From positions 1-64,000 of IMG/VR virus record IMGVR_UViG_3300043137_000298: a stretch of 64,000 nt of DNA. The stretch is one strand, 5' to 3'. Both the position numbers and the translations under genes were made by a program. Below the pieces are notes generated by a model. It did not search any database. It was not told the DNA's origin and worked only from the letters and a program-made list of their open reading frames with translations. Origin of the DNA: a virus. This document shows, piece by piece, positions 36,135-42,930 of this stretch; within the stretch, counting starts at the first letter, position 1, and each line of letters begins with the position of its first letter.

Positions 36135-37030
36135 AAAAAATAGTTATTACAACTTTTATAATGCCAAATGAAATTGATGATTTGGAAAGAATTTTAATGG
36201 ATTTAAATAAAGCATCTAAGTACATTAAAGGTGAAAATTATGAATTATATTTAGCACTTACGGTAGATGACTTTTTGGTTGATTGGAGTAATTCTAAATT
36301 GGATAAGCAATATTTTATCGATAGATTTAATAAATTGAAACCATTAACTGAATGGGCTGGGAAAACTTCATTCCATATCAGAGAGGATATTATGGGATGT
36401 ACATCATTGAGAAGAATAGCTCATAATGAATGTAAGGATGCAACTCATTTTATTTGGTTGGATACAGATATATGTTTTGATGACAGAATCTTATATTATA
36501 TTGAAGCAAGTATTGATAGAATAGCTGAAACTGATAATTTACAAAAATATATAATCAGTCCAGAATGTGTAAAGATATGGGATACGACTTGGGATTGTTT
36601 AGTGAATGAAAATTTTCTTAATAAGGAAGTTGGATATTGTAAAATAAATAATCCATTTATAGATAGTGGAGAAATTGGCGATGTTACATTGGAAACTGTT
36701 TTAAATAATGTGCCGGGTCAACCTAAAATGAAATTCGGTGGAGGTTGGTTTAATTGTTTATCAAAACCACTATTAGATAGAGCACCTTTGCCTGAATCGA
36801 TGGGACACTATGGGCCGGATGATACGTTTATTATGTGGGCATCTGAGAAATTAAATCAAAATGGTGAGCAGATGTATCAATTTAAATTAAAAAATTATGT
36901 TGTATGTGAAAACTATGTTTATAGAGATAGAACCCATTATGATACATTAATAAAACGAATTGATAGAAAAGATGATTTTAGGAATCAAGCAAATCAATCA
37001 TTTGAAATGGAAATTAATAAAATAGTATAG
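36131..37030 (+). CDS. GT-A type glycosyltransferase
   Basis: 299 residues. W-L-D-T-D-I-C near residues 113-119 is the D-x-D, a G-G-G-W-F-N near 201-206 and G-P-D-D-T-F near 225-230 mark the acceptor side. Overlaps the previous gene by 4 bases (ATGA). Last gene of the 10-kb sugar run; a short AT-rich gap follows. Confidence 0.75.
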   Translation: MKKIVITTFIMPNEIDDLERILMDLNKASKYIKGENYELYLALTVDDFLVDWSNSKLDKQYFIDRFNKLKPLTEWAGKTSFHIREDIMGCTSLRRIAHNECKDATHFIWLDTDICFDDRILYYIEASIDRIAETDNLQKYIISPECVKIWDTTWDCLVNENFLNKEVGYCKINNPFIDSGEIGDVTLETVLNNVPGQPKMKFGGGWFNCLSKPLLDRAPLPESMGHYGPDDTFIMWASEKLNQNGEQMYQFKLKNYVVCENYVYRDRTHYDTLIKRIDRKDDFRNQANQSFEMEINKIV

Positions 37031-37059
37031 TATTTATTAACACTTCTTTATTTTTTTCA

Positions 37060-37068
37060 ATATTTATA
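37060..37068 (+). promoter_or_regulatory. Partial late-type promoter motif
   Basis: ATATTTATA, nine bases of the TTTATATTTATA motif, 26 bases before the ATG at 37095, in the first intergenic gap after the sugar cluster. Weak match. Confidence 0.25.
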
Positions 37069-37094
37069 TCCGTATATACATAATTAATAGTAAT

Positions 37095-37784
37095 ATGAAA
37101 TTCGAAGTAACAAACCCAAAAGCTTGGAAAGCTGTAAATGAAAAGCAAATTCCAATGTCTCATAAAATAAAAGTATATGAGAAATTAGGTGGAGCGTATC
37201 GTTTAGGAGAAAATGGGGGAGAGCAAGTATTTAATAAAATGACCGAATTGCTTAAACATAAAATGCAAGAAGGTGATGATAATTCTTCGCCAGAAGAAAC
37301 TTTAGCAGGATTAAAGGATATGGCAATGGGGAATTTGGAAAGAATTGCTGATTATGCAAATATGATTGAGACCCGAATGAAAGAAGGACAGGAATTGGAT
37401 TCTTGGATGTATTCTCAACTTACAATCGCTTTAGAGAATTTGAATTCAGTACATGATGCAATGGATGGTGATGATGGTGAAAGAGAGCCAATGTTAAAAG
37501 AATCATTTACCAAAGGTCAAACTTATGGTGGAAGTAGTTGTAAAGGTGGATGCTTTGTTGGTAAGAGTGGTTTGATGAAGATAATTAAAATATCAAAAGA
37601 TTCTCCTAAAGATGTGTTTATGTTCAGACAAGATAACTTTTCTGGATTACAACCACACTTTATTAAAAACGGAGTAATAGCTAAAGCAACTGTAATCAAT
37701 CCGGCTTACGATTTTGAAAAGCATGTAGTAAGAAATTTAAAAATAGATAATGATGTTATTCTTTCATTTAGATTATTTGTATAA
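37095..37784 (+). CDS. Hypothetical phage protein, 229 aa
   Basis: Not recognised. The middle is a long acidic helical region (about 45-125, with M-I-E-T-R-M and S-Q-L-T-I-A-L-E-N-L) and a C-G-G-C-type segment C-K-G-G-C near 153-157. The C-terminal 60 residues are beta-rich. Similar mixed proteins occur among virion or prohead-associated T4-like phage proteins, but this is a guess. Confidence 0.55.
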   Translation: MKFEVTNPKAWKAVNEKQIPMSHKIKVYEKLGGAYRLGENGGEQVFNKMTELLKHKMQEGDDNSSPEETLAGLKDMAMGNLERIADYANMIETRMKEGQELDSWMYSQLTIALENLNSVHDAMDGDDGEREPMLKESFTKGQTYGGSSCKGGCFVGKSGLMKIIKISKDSPKDVFMFRQDNFSGLQPHFIKNGVIAKATVINPAYDFEKHVVRNLKIDNDVILSFRLFV

Positions 37785-37799
37785 GAAAAAGAATTAATT

Positions 37800-38117
37800 A
37801 TGGAGAATATGTATTCGGTATTAATTACGGCAATAACCGTATTAGGTGGGACAGGAGCTTGGAGATATTACGAAAAGCGAGCGATAAATAAAGAAAAAGA
37901 CGAAGAATTTATCAGACACGATTGTAAAGATAGAATTGCAAAATTGGAAGCACTATTAATTGCAGCTGGAAAAGAAAAAGATGACCTTCGTAATATGGTT
38001 TTAGCTCTTACAAAAGAAGTTGCAGCATTAAGCGTTAAGGTAGAGTTCCTTACCAAAGAAAATGATAAATTAGAAAAAGCACTTCCAAAGACAAAGAAGC
38101 AAACATTAAATGGTTAA
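37800..38117 (+). CDS. Membrane-anchored coiled-coil protein
   Basis: 105 residues: a short N-terminal hydrophobic segment (about 4-22), then a charged region and a heptad-type coiled coil at about 45-95 (L-E-A-L-L, L-A-L-T-K-E-V-A-A-L). One membrane helix plus a long coil is the shape of i-spanins and of many phage membrane proteins; no outer-membrane partner is next to it. Overlaps the following gene by 8 bases. Confidence 0.55.
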   Translation: MENMYSVLITAITVLGGTGAWRYYEKRAINKEKDEEFIRHDCKDRIAKLEALLIAAGKEKDDLRNMVLALTKEVAALSVKVEFLTKENDKLEKALPKTKKQTLNG

Positions 38118-38943
38118 TAACTTTACATCAGGTATGTGGAATGGTATGAAGGTTGAGTTTGGAAAAGTATATTCAAACTTAAACGCTTTCGCATTTAATC
38201 CATTAAACGAAGCTGATAGTAAAAAATTAAGAGTATTTGATTTTGATGATACGTTAGTTCAGACTAATTCGAATATATACATAACACATGGTGATGGTAA
38301 AAAATCAAAACTAACCCCCGGCGAATACGCAGTGTATGAGCCAAAGGATGATGATAAGTTTGATTTTTCCGATTTTGAAAAAGTAAAACAACCACAAGAA
38401 ATTAAAGGTGTTACTAGATTACTTAAAAATGTAGTAAGAGTTGGCGGTTCTGAAGTTGTTATATTGACTGCAAGAGCCGCATATAAGCCGGTAAAACAAT
38501 ATCTTTCGGATATCGGATTGGATAACATATATGTAATAGCATTGGCAGATGCGAATCCACAAAAGAAAGCAGATTGGATAGAAAGTAAAATTAAAGATGG
38601 AGTTAATGATGTATTCTTTATAGATGATTCGCATAAAAATGTTTCAGCAGTAAAGGAATTATCTAAAAAATATCCAAATGTATCTTTGAAGGTTAAGCAT
38701 GTTCAACATAATATACCATCCTTACCTAAAAATGATACAACGGTAAAGAAAACTAAAAACGAACCAACTAAATCAAATAATATTAAAGGTAATAATATAA
38801 GTTTAAAATCACTATTACCAAAAGATTTAGAAAAAACTATTAAAAACCCTGAAACGGGTAGAATGATTAAAATAAAATCTGCATTGGGATATGATGAAAA
38901 ATCGAAAGCATATCAAGCAGCCCAACGTAGTTTAAAAAAATAA
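38110..38943 (+). CDS. HAD-superfamily phosphatase with C-terminal K-N-P-E-T-G module
   Basis: 277 residues. HAD motif I D-F-D-D-T-L at about 44-49, motif II in L-T-A-R-A near 118-122, motif III Lys in a later helix, and motif IV F-I-D-D-S near 173-177. The Lys/Asn-rich linker after 210 leads to a K-N-P-E-T-G-x-x-I-K-I module at about 252-275, shared with the 712-aa protein at 737. A phosphatase acting on a sugar or nucleotide phosphate is likely; a GmhB-like heptose step is possible because a heptose-kinase-like gene lies nearby. Confidence 0.75.
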   Translation: MVNNFTSGMWNGMKVEFGKVYSNLNAFAFNPLNEADSKKLRVFDFDDTLVQTNSNIYITHGDGKKSKLTPGEYAVYEPKDDDKFDFSDFEKVKQPQEIKGVTRLLKNVVRVGGSEVVILTARAAYKPVKQYLSDIGLDNIYVIALADANPQKKADWIESKIKDGVNDVFFIDDSHKNVSAVKELSKKYPNVSLKVKHVQHNIPSLPKNDTTVKKTKNEPTKSNNIKGNNISLKSLLPKDLEKTIKNPETGRMIKIKSALGYDEKSKAYQAAQRSLKK

Positions 38944-38946
38944 GTT

Positions 38947-39393
38947 ATGATATACCTTTTCACAGGTCAGCCAGGTAGTGGTAAAACTACTTTGGCAAAA
39001 AAATTACAATACTTTCTTCAAACTGATAAAAAGAATTGGAGAAAATCCGTATTCCACATTGATGGTGACCAATTAAGAGAATTATTCCCAAACACAGATT
39101 ATTCCAAAGAAGGAAGAGAACGTAATATTCAAAAAGCATTTGATATTGCTAAATATTTGGATAGTAACAATACCGATGTTGTAATATCATTGGTTGCTCC
39201 TTATAGAGAATTGCGAGAAAAGTTAAAATCCGAATGTAATGTTCAGGAAATATATTGTCATACTAAAAAAATGAGAGGTAGAGAAAACTTCTTTGCATTG
39301 GATTATGAACCACCAATTGAATTTTATATGGATATGGATACATCCGATTCTCCCGATAATACATTTAATAAGTTAATAAAAATTTTGATTTGA
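38947..39393 (+). CDS. cysC: Adenylylsulfate (APS) kinase-like
   Basis: 148 residues. Walker A G-Q-P-G-S-G-K-T at about 7-14, then the family block D-G-D-Q-L-R near 40-45, D-Y-S-K-E-G-R near 52-58 and S-L-V-A-P-Y near 79-84. APS kinase makes PAPS, the sulfate donor. Slightly shorter than CysC (about 200), as in several phage copies. No sulfotransferase or PAPS reductase is seen, so it may feed host sulfur assimilation or phosphorylate another substrate. Confidence 0.78.
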   Translation: MIYLFTGQPGSGKTTLAKKLQYFLQTDKKNWRKSVFHIDGDQLRELFPNTDYSKEGRERNIQKAFDIAKYLDSNNTDVVISLVAPYRELREKLKSECNVQEIYCHTKKMRGRENFFALDYEPPIEFYMDMDTSDSPDNTFNKLIKILI

Positions 39394-39427
39394 TATACTT
39401 ATTAGTATAAAATTAAATGTTATTAGT

Positions 39428-40018
39428 ATGGAAAACCAAGAAGTAGAAGAATTTTTTCCAAATATAGAACCCAATAGTAGAACTACAAAAAGAGGATTAG
39501 GCGCAAAACCTTTATTGGAATCTCAAATTAAAGCAGCACAAGAAAAATCACGCTCTGCGTTTGAAGCAGCAAGAACATTGGGTGTATCATACAACACCTA
39601 TAAAAAATATGCTAAATTATATGGATTATTCGAAAACTTAAAAAATCCATATGGTATCGGAATTGAGAAAGCTAAGAAAATAAAAAACAAAAAATATCAC
39701 ATAGATGATTTAATCGCAGGTAAGCATATTAGATATCCATTACATAAATTTAAAAATAAATTATTTGATAGTGGATATGTTCCAAAAGTATGTGGTAGCT
39801 GTGGATTTGGAGAAGAAAGAATTACCGATGGTAAGATGCCATTACTTATAGATTTTTTAGATGGTAATCTTAATAATCGTAAATTAGAAAATATCAGACC
39901 ATTATGTTATAATTGCTTCTTCTTATTGGTAGGTGATAGAAATGTAAAACATTGGTATGAAGAAAACGGATATGCAGATGAAGAAAATATACAGGAGCAA
40001 AGTCCCGTTCAGGATTAG
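39428..40018 (+). CDS. HNH-fold zinc protein lacking catalytic histidines
   Basis: 196 residues. An N-terminal helical HTH-like region (about 30-70, G-V-S-Y-N-T-Y) is followed by an HNH-type zinc domain: C-G-S-C near 120-123, D-G-N-x-N-N-R-K-L-E-N near 143-153 and L-C-Y-N-C near 157-161. The positions where HNH nucleases carry catalytic His are D/F and F here, so cleavage is unlikely and DNA binding more likely. Overlaps the next gene's start. Confidence 0.68.
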   Translation: MENQEVEEFFPNIEPNSRTTKRGLGAKPLLESQIKAAQEKSRSAFEAARTLGVSYNTYKKYAKLYGLFENLKNPYGIGIEKAKKIKNKKYHIDDLIAGKHIRYPLHKFKNKLFDSGYVPKVCGSCGFGEERITDGKMPLLIDFLDGNLNNRKLENIRPLCYNCFFLLVGDRNVKHWYEENGYADEENIQEQSPVQD

Positions 40019-41009
40019 TTTAGGTGGTGGTGGAACTGATATATTATCATTTTCAAAAAACCACACCGGAGCCGTCATCAATGTAACTTTACATTTATTT
40101 ACACATACGTCCCTTCAATTAAGAGATGATAATGTTGTTACGTTTGAATGGGTAAATAAGGATGAAAGAGAGCAGCATTCGTTTTCAAATGAGTTAGATT
40201 GTTCCGATGGTTTAAAGCTGTTTAAAGCAACCCACAATCACATATTCAAGCGTTTTAATTTAGAACCAATTGGTTATGATATAGTTACATATCAAGACGT
40301 ACCAACGGGAAGTGGATTGGGGACATCATCTACTCTCATAGTTTCATTGATAGGAGTTTATCAGGAATTATTTAATTTACCATTAGGTGAATATGATATA
40401 GCAGATATGGCAGTTCAAATCGAAAGAAATGAATTGAAAGAGAATGGTGGAAAGCAAGACCAATATGCAGCTGCGTTTGGAGGATGGAATTATATGGAAT
40501 TTAAAGGTAATGATGTTATAGTAAACCCATTACGAATAAAAGATAAAATTCAAAATGAATTAGCAAATAATATAGTTTTATATTATACAAATTCATCTCG
40601 TAAAAGTACGGATATATTAGAAGAGCAAATAAGCCGAATTGAAAACAATAGTAAAACATCAATACTTTCTTTACACGCATTGGTTGAGCAAGCAAAGATG
40701 ATTAAAGATTGTTTAATCAAAGGTAACATAGATGGTTTGGGTGAGATATTAGATTATGGATTCAAACAAAAATCTCAATTAGCAAGTAATATTACCAATC
40801 CCGAGATTAATAAGATTTATGAAACCGCTATACAATCAGGCGCAACTGGTGGTAAGATAAGTGGAGCAGGTGGAGGAGGTTTTATGATTTTTTATTGTCC
40901 AAACAATACAAAGTATAACGTTATAAATGCATTGGATAAATTAAAAATAGGATACTATCAACCATTTACTTGGACACAATTTGGTCTTAGAACTTGGCAA
41001 ATTGGATAA
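39978..41009 (+). CDS. GHMP kinase, heptose 7-phosphate kinase-like (HddA type)
   Basis: 343 residues from the ATG at 39978 (in-frame ATGs at 39957 and 39972 overlap the HNH-like gene further). P-F-R-I-S-L-G-G-G-G-T-D near residues 10-21, the GHMP ATP loop G-S-G-L-G-T-S-S near 111-118, and S-G-A-G-G-G-G-F near 296-303. This spacing and the G-G-G-T-D start match D-glycero-D-manno-heptose 7-phosphate kinases. Phosphorylates a heptose at C1 for a nucleotide-sugar pathway. Confidence 0.85.
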   Translation: MKKIYRSKVPFRISLGGGGTDILSFSKNHTGAVINVTLHLFTHTSLQLRDDNVVTFEWVNKDEREQHSFSNELDCSDGLKLFKATHNHIFKRFNLEPIGYDIVTYQDVPTGSGLGTSSTLIVSLIGVYQELFNLPLGEYDIADMAVQIERNELKENGGKQDQYAAAFGGWNYMEFKGNDVIVNPLRIKDKIQNELANNIVLYYTNSSRKSTDILEEQISRIENNSKTSILSLHALVEQAKMIKDCLIKGNIDGLGEILDYGFKQKSQLASNITNPEINKIYETAIQSGATGGKISGAGGGGFMIFYCPNNTKYNVINALDKLKIGYYQPFTWTQFGLRTWQIG

Positions 41010-41024
41010 TTTTCCGTATATTTG
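40993..41024 (+). promoter_or_regulatory. Bacteroidetes-type promoter, leaderless arrangement
   Basis: CTTG at 40993-40996, a 20-base spacer and TATATTTG at 41017-41024. The ATG at 41028 is 3 bases after the box. The -33 part lies inside the GHMP kinase gene. Confidence 0.65.
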
Positions 41025-41027
41025 AGT

Positions 41028-41222
41028 ATGAAAGTAATTAAAGAGAATAATAGTAAAACCGAAAAACCTCGCAAATTTGAATACATATTCGAAGATGAGG
41101 ATTGTACATCGATTTGGAAATACGATTTAAATAAGCAACCATTCGGACCAATATCCGTTGAAAATAAATACACAGCAAAATATCTAAAAGAAATGGAGCT
41201 GAAAAGAAAAAGGGGAAGATAA
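41028..41222 (+). CDS. Small charged hypothetical protein, 64 aa
   Basis: Starts at the ATG at 41028 (a TTG at 41022 lies in the promoter box). Lys/Glu/Asp-rich, with a F-E-Y-I-F-E-D-E-D centre and a basic K-R-K-R-G-R end. No family recognised. Confidence 0.55.
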   Translation: MKVIKENNSKTEKPRKFEYIFEDEDCTSIWKYDLNKQPFGPISVENKYTAKYLKEMELKRKRGR

Positions 41223-41223
41223 A

Positions 41224-41255
41224 TTTGTTAATTTAAAATAATCTCCTTATATTTG
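41224..41255 (+). promoter_or_regulatory. Bacteroidetes-type promoter for the Hc1 gene
   Basis: TTTG at 41224-41227, a 20-base spacer and TATATTTG at 41248-41255, followed by a 20-base A/T-rich leader to the ATG at 41276. Confidence 0.78.
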
Positions 41256-41275
41256 TTTAATTAAAAATTAAAATT

Positions 41276-41458
41276 ATGGCTAGTAAGACGCAGGAAATTT
41301 TCGAAACAATGAAATCGTTGTTTACAAAATTTGAAGAAGAACACAACAAGACAACTAAAGTATCTAAAAAAAATGCAAGAACTGCAATTGGTGACTTAAA
41401 GAAATTGGTTACCGATTATAGACAAGCATCGGTTGAAGAAACTAAGAGTGGTAATTAA
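41276..41458 (+). CDS. Histone H1-like (Hc1-type) nucleoid protein
   Basis: 60 residues. The sequence closely follows the short Hc1-type proteins of Bacteroidetes: M-K-S-L-F-x-K-F near residues 12-19, T-T-K-V-S-K-K-N-A-R near 26-35 and L-x-K-L-V-x-D-Y-R-x-A-S-V-E-E near 40-55. These proteins are thought to bind DNA in the nucleoid. Monocistronic, with its own strong promoter and terminator, so it is probably made in quantity. Likely acquired from a host; it could compact or regulate host or phage DNA. Confidence 0.85.
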   Translation: MASKTQEIFETMKSLFTKFEEEHNKTTKVSKKNARTAIGDLKKLVTDYRQASVEETKSGN

Positions 41459-41461
41459 ATT

Positions 41462-41487
41462 AAAGGGAGATAAATTCTCCCTTTTTT
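41462..41487 (+). terminator. Rho-independent terminator
   Basis: AAAGGGAGA (41462-41470) pairs with TCTCCCTTT (41476-41484) around a 5-base loop, then T residues. Ends the Hc1 transcript, just before the next promoter. Confidence 0.88.
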
Positions 41488-41488
41488 A

Positions 41489-41520
41489 TTTGGTAATTTC
41501 CAAAAATAATTGTATATTTG
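41489..41520 (+). promoter_or_regulatory. Bacteroidetes-type promoter
   Basis: TTTG at 41489-41492, a 20-base spacer and TATATTTG at 41513-41520; leader of 40 bases to the ATG at 41561. Confidence 0.78.
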
Positions 41521-41560
41521 AAACATTAAATAAAATAAATAATTAACAAAAAACAAAATT

Positions 41561-41767
41561 ATGGCAAAGTATTATTCAGTAATGGTAGCAGTCGAAGTGG
41601 AAGATGCAAAAGGTAAAATTAAAAAGAACAGAGAAAACTATTTAGTTGATGCCTTATCGGTAACCGAAGCGGAAGCTAAATTGGTTCAAAAATTCGTATC
41701 TGAAGGTGTGAATTTGGAATATGAAGTAGTTAAGGTATCCGATACTAAAATCTTAGAAGTATTTTAA
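41561..41767 (+). CDS. DUF4494-like small protein
   Basis: 68 residues: Y-Y-S-V-M-V-A-V-E-V at the start, N-Y-L-V-D-A-L-S-V-T-E-A-E-A-K near residues 26-40 and a C-terminal K-V-S-D-T-K-I strand. The Y-L-V-D-A-x-S-x-T-E-A-E pattern is that of DUF4494 proteins from Bacteroidetes and their phages. Function unknown. Confidence 0.7.
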   Translation: MAKYYSVMVAVEVEDAKGKIKKNRENYLVDALSVTEAEAKLVQKFVSEGVNLEYEVVKVSDTKILEVF

Positions 41768-41769
41768 TT

Positions 41770-42018
41770 ATGGAAAAAGAACTCAAAGAAGAAAAAATAT
41801 TAGTTCTTAAACGAGTTCCTCCAGGAGATAGATGGATATTTGCCGATGGTAGTCAGAAAGGCATTTATCCATCTCTTACTGATGCTCTAGAAGGTTGGTT
41901 TCAAATTAATGAAGATACCAATTTTTATATTGAAGCAAGAAAGGGAACGGTAGAAATAATAAAATCTAAAGAAGTAGAAAAAGAAGTAAAACGATTCTCA
42001 CTATATGGCGAAGATTAA
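41770..42018 (+). CDS. Hypothetical protein, 82 aa
   Basis: Charged N-terminus, then P-P-G-D-R-W-I-F-A-D-G-S near residues 17-28 and a Lys/Glu helix at the end. No family recognised. Overlaps the nucleotidyltransferase gene by 14 bases. Confidence 0.5.
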   Translation: MEKELKEEKILVLKRVPPGDRWIFADGSQKGIYPSLTDALEGWFQINEDTNFYIEARKGTVEIIKSKEVEKEVKRFSLYGED

Positions 42019-42433
42019 AACATTAGTAATAGCAAGTGGATATTTTAATCCATTACACAAAGGACACATCGAATATCTTAAAAGAAGTAGAGAGTTGGGA
42101 GATTCACTTATAGTCATTATTAACAATGATATGCAAGTTGGATTAAAAGGCTCTAAACCATTTCAAAATGAATTAGAAAGAAAAGATATTATAGATGAAT
42201 TAAAATGTGTAAATTACACTTTAATATCCATAGATGAGGATAGAAGTGTAAAACGTAGTATAGATTTCATTCATAAATTCATAAAAGCTGATAAATACAT
42301 ATTTACAAATGGCGGAGACCAATTTGGAGATACTATTTTGGAGAAAGATTTATGTAATGAATTGGGAATATCATTAGTAGATGGATTAGGCGATAAAATA
42401 CAATCTTCATCAGAATTAAAAAATCAACTATAA
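42005..42433 (+). CDS. Cytidylyltransferase-fold nucleotidyltransferase
   Basis: 142 residues. G-Y-F-N-P-L-H-K-G-H near residues 12-21 is the H-x-G-H class nucleotide site, and the D/R-rich end of the domain (E-R-K-D-I-I) near 58-63 is typical. Activates a sugar-1-phosphate or glycerol-type phosphate with CTP or ATP. With the HddA-like kinase at 39978 it could complete an ADP-heptose-type activation (HldE C-domain), but a glycerol-phosphate or other substrate cannot be excluded. Confidence 0.82.
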   Translation: MAKIKTLVIASGYFNPLHKGHIEYLKRSRELGDSLIVIINNDMQVGLKGSKPFQNELERKDIIDELKCVNYTLISIDEDRSVKRSIDFIHKFIKADKYIFTNGGDQFGDTILEKDLCNELGISLVDGLGDKIQSSSELKNQL

Positions 42434-42452
42434 TAATTTAATCTAAAAATTT

Positions 42453-42464
42453 TTTATATTTATA
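42453..42464 (+). promoter_or_regulatory. Candidate late-type promoter motif TTTATATTTATA
   Basis: Exact motif, 33 bases before the ATG at 42498, the start of the unit ending with the endolysin. An alternative host-type reading (TTTA 42437, TATATTTA 42461) is weaker. Confidence 0.45.
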
Positions 42465-42497
42465 TTTAAAATAAATCTTTAACTAAAAACAAAAACA

Positions 42498-42764
42498 ATG
42501 GGATTATTCGCATTTATTAAAAATCTTTTTGCAAAAGCAGAACAGATTGAAAACGCTGCTGAAATATTTGTAAATCAAGTGGAAGTAATTGCACCTGAAA
42601 CAAAGAAAGTAACTCAAAAAGTTAAATCGGGAATTTCAAAGGCAAAAAAGGCTACTAAACAAGCCGCAGAAATCGTTTCCGAAAATGAAGCAGCAATCAA
42701 TGTTGTAGAAACAGTTGCTAAAACTGTAAAGGCTAAAAAGGCTTCTACACCAAAAGTAAAGTAA
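42498..42764 (+). CDS. Lys/Ala-rich helical hypothetical protein
   Basis: 88 residues: a short amphipathic N-terminal helix (G-L-F-A-F-I-K-N-L-F), then a long Lys/Ala/Glu helix with K-S-G-I-S-K-A-K-K-A-T-K near residues 43-54. Amphipathic start and basic body suit membrane or DNA contact. No family recognised. Confidence 0.5.
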   Translation: MGLFAFIKNLFAKAEQIENAAEIFVNQVEVIAPETKKVTQKVKSGISKAKKATKQAAEIVSENEAAINVVETVAKTVKAKKASTPKVK

Positions 42765-42800
42765 TCAATCAAATCAATCAGAGAATAACTTAATTTTTAG

Positions 42801-42929
42801 ATGGCAAAAGCAAAATCTGCGAATACCGCACAAAAGGCTTCCTTTGGAAAAAAAGGAACTGGTAAATTTAAAAAGAATTTCGGCCCTAAAGAACAAAAGC
42901 CAAAGAAATATAGAGGACAAGGTAGATAA
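42801..42929 (+). CDS. Basic microprotein, 42 aa, ending R-G-Q-G-R
   Basis: An ATG at 42801 opens a 42-codon frame, Lys/Gly-rich, with S-F-G-K-K-G-T-G-K and an R-G-Q-G-R end. It parallels the 41-aa protein at 12204. One base separates it from the next ATG at 42931. Nucleic-acid binding is plausible from charge only. Confidence 0.5.
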   Translation: MAKAKSANTAQKASFGKKGTGKFKKNFGPKEQKPKKYRGQGR

Positions 42930-42930
42930 A

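Noticed and set aside
37095-37784. Major capsid or portal identity for the late-motif gene
   Set aside because: Length and pattern do not match these families; no virion family can be named from the sequence.
42844-42930. TTG start extending the ParB-like gene by 29 residues
   Set aside because: The extension overlaps the 42-aa gene in another frame, and the ATG at 42931 gives a natural M-I-K-L-K-S-L-L start.
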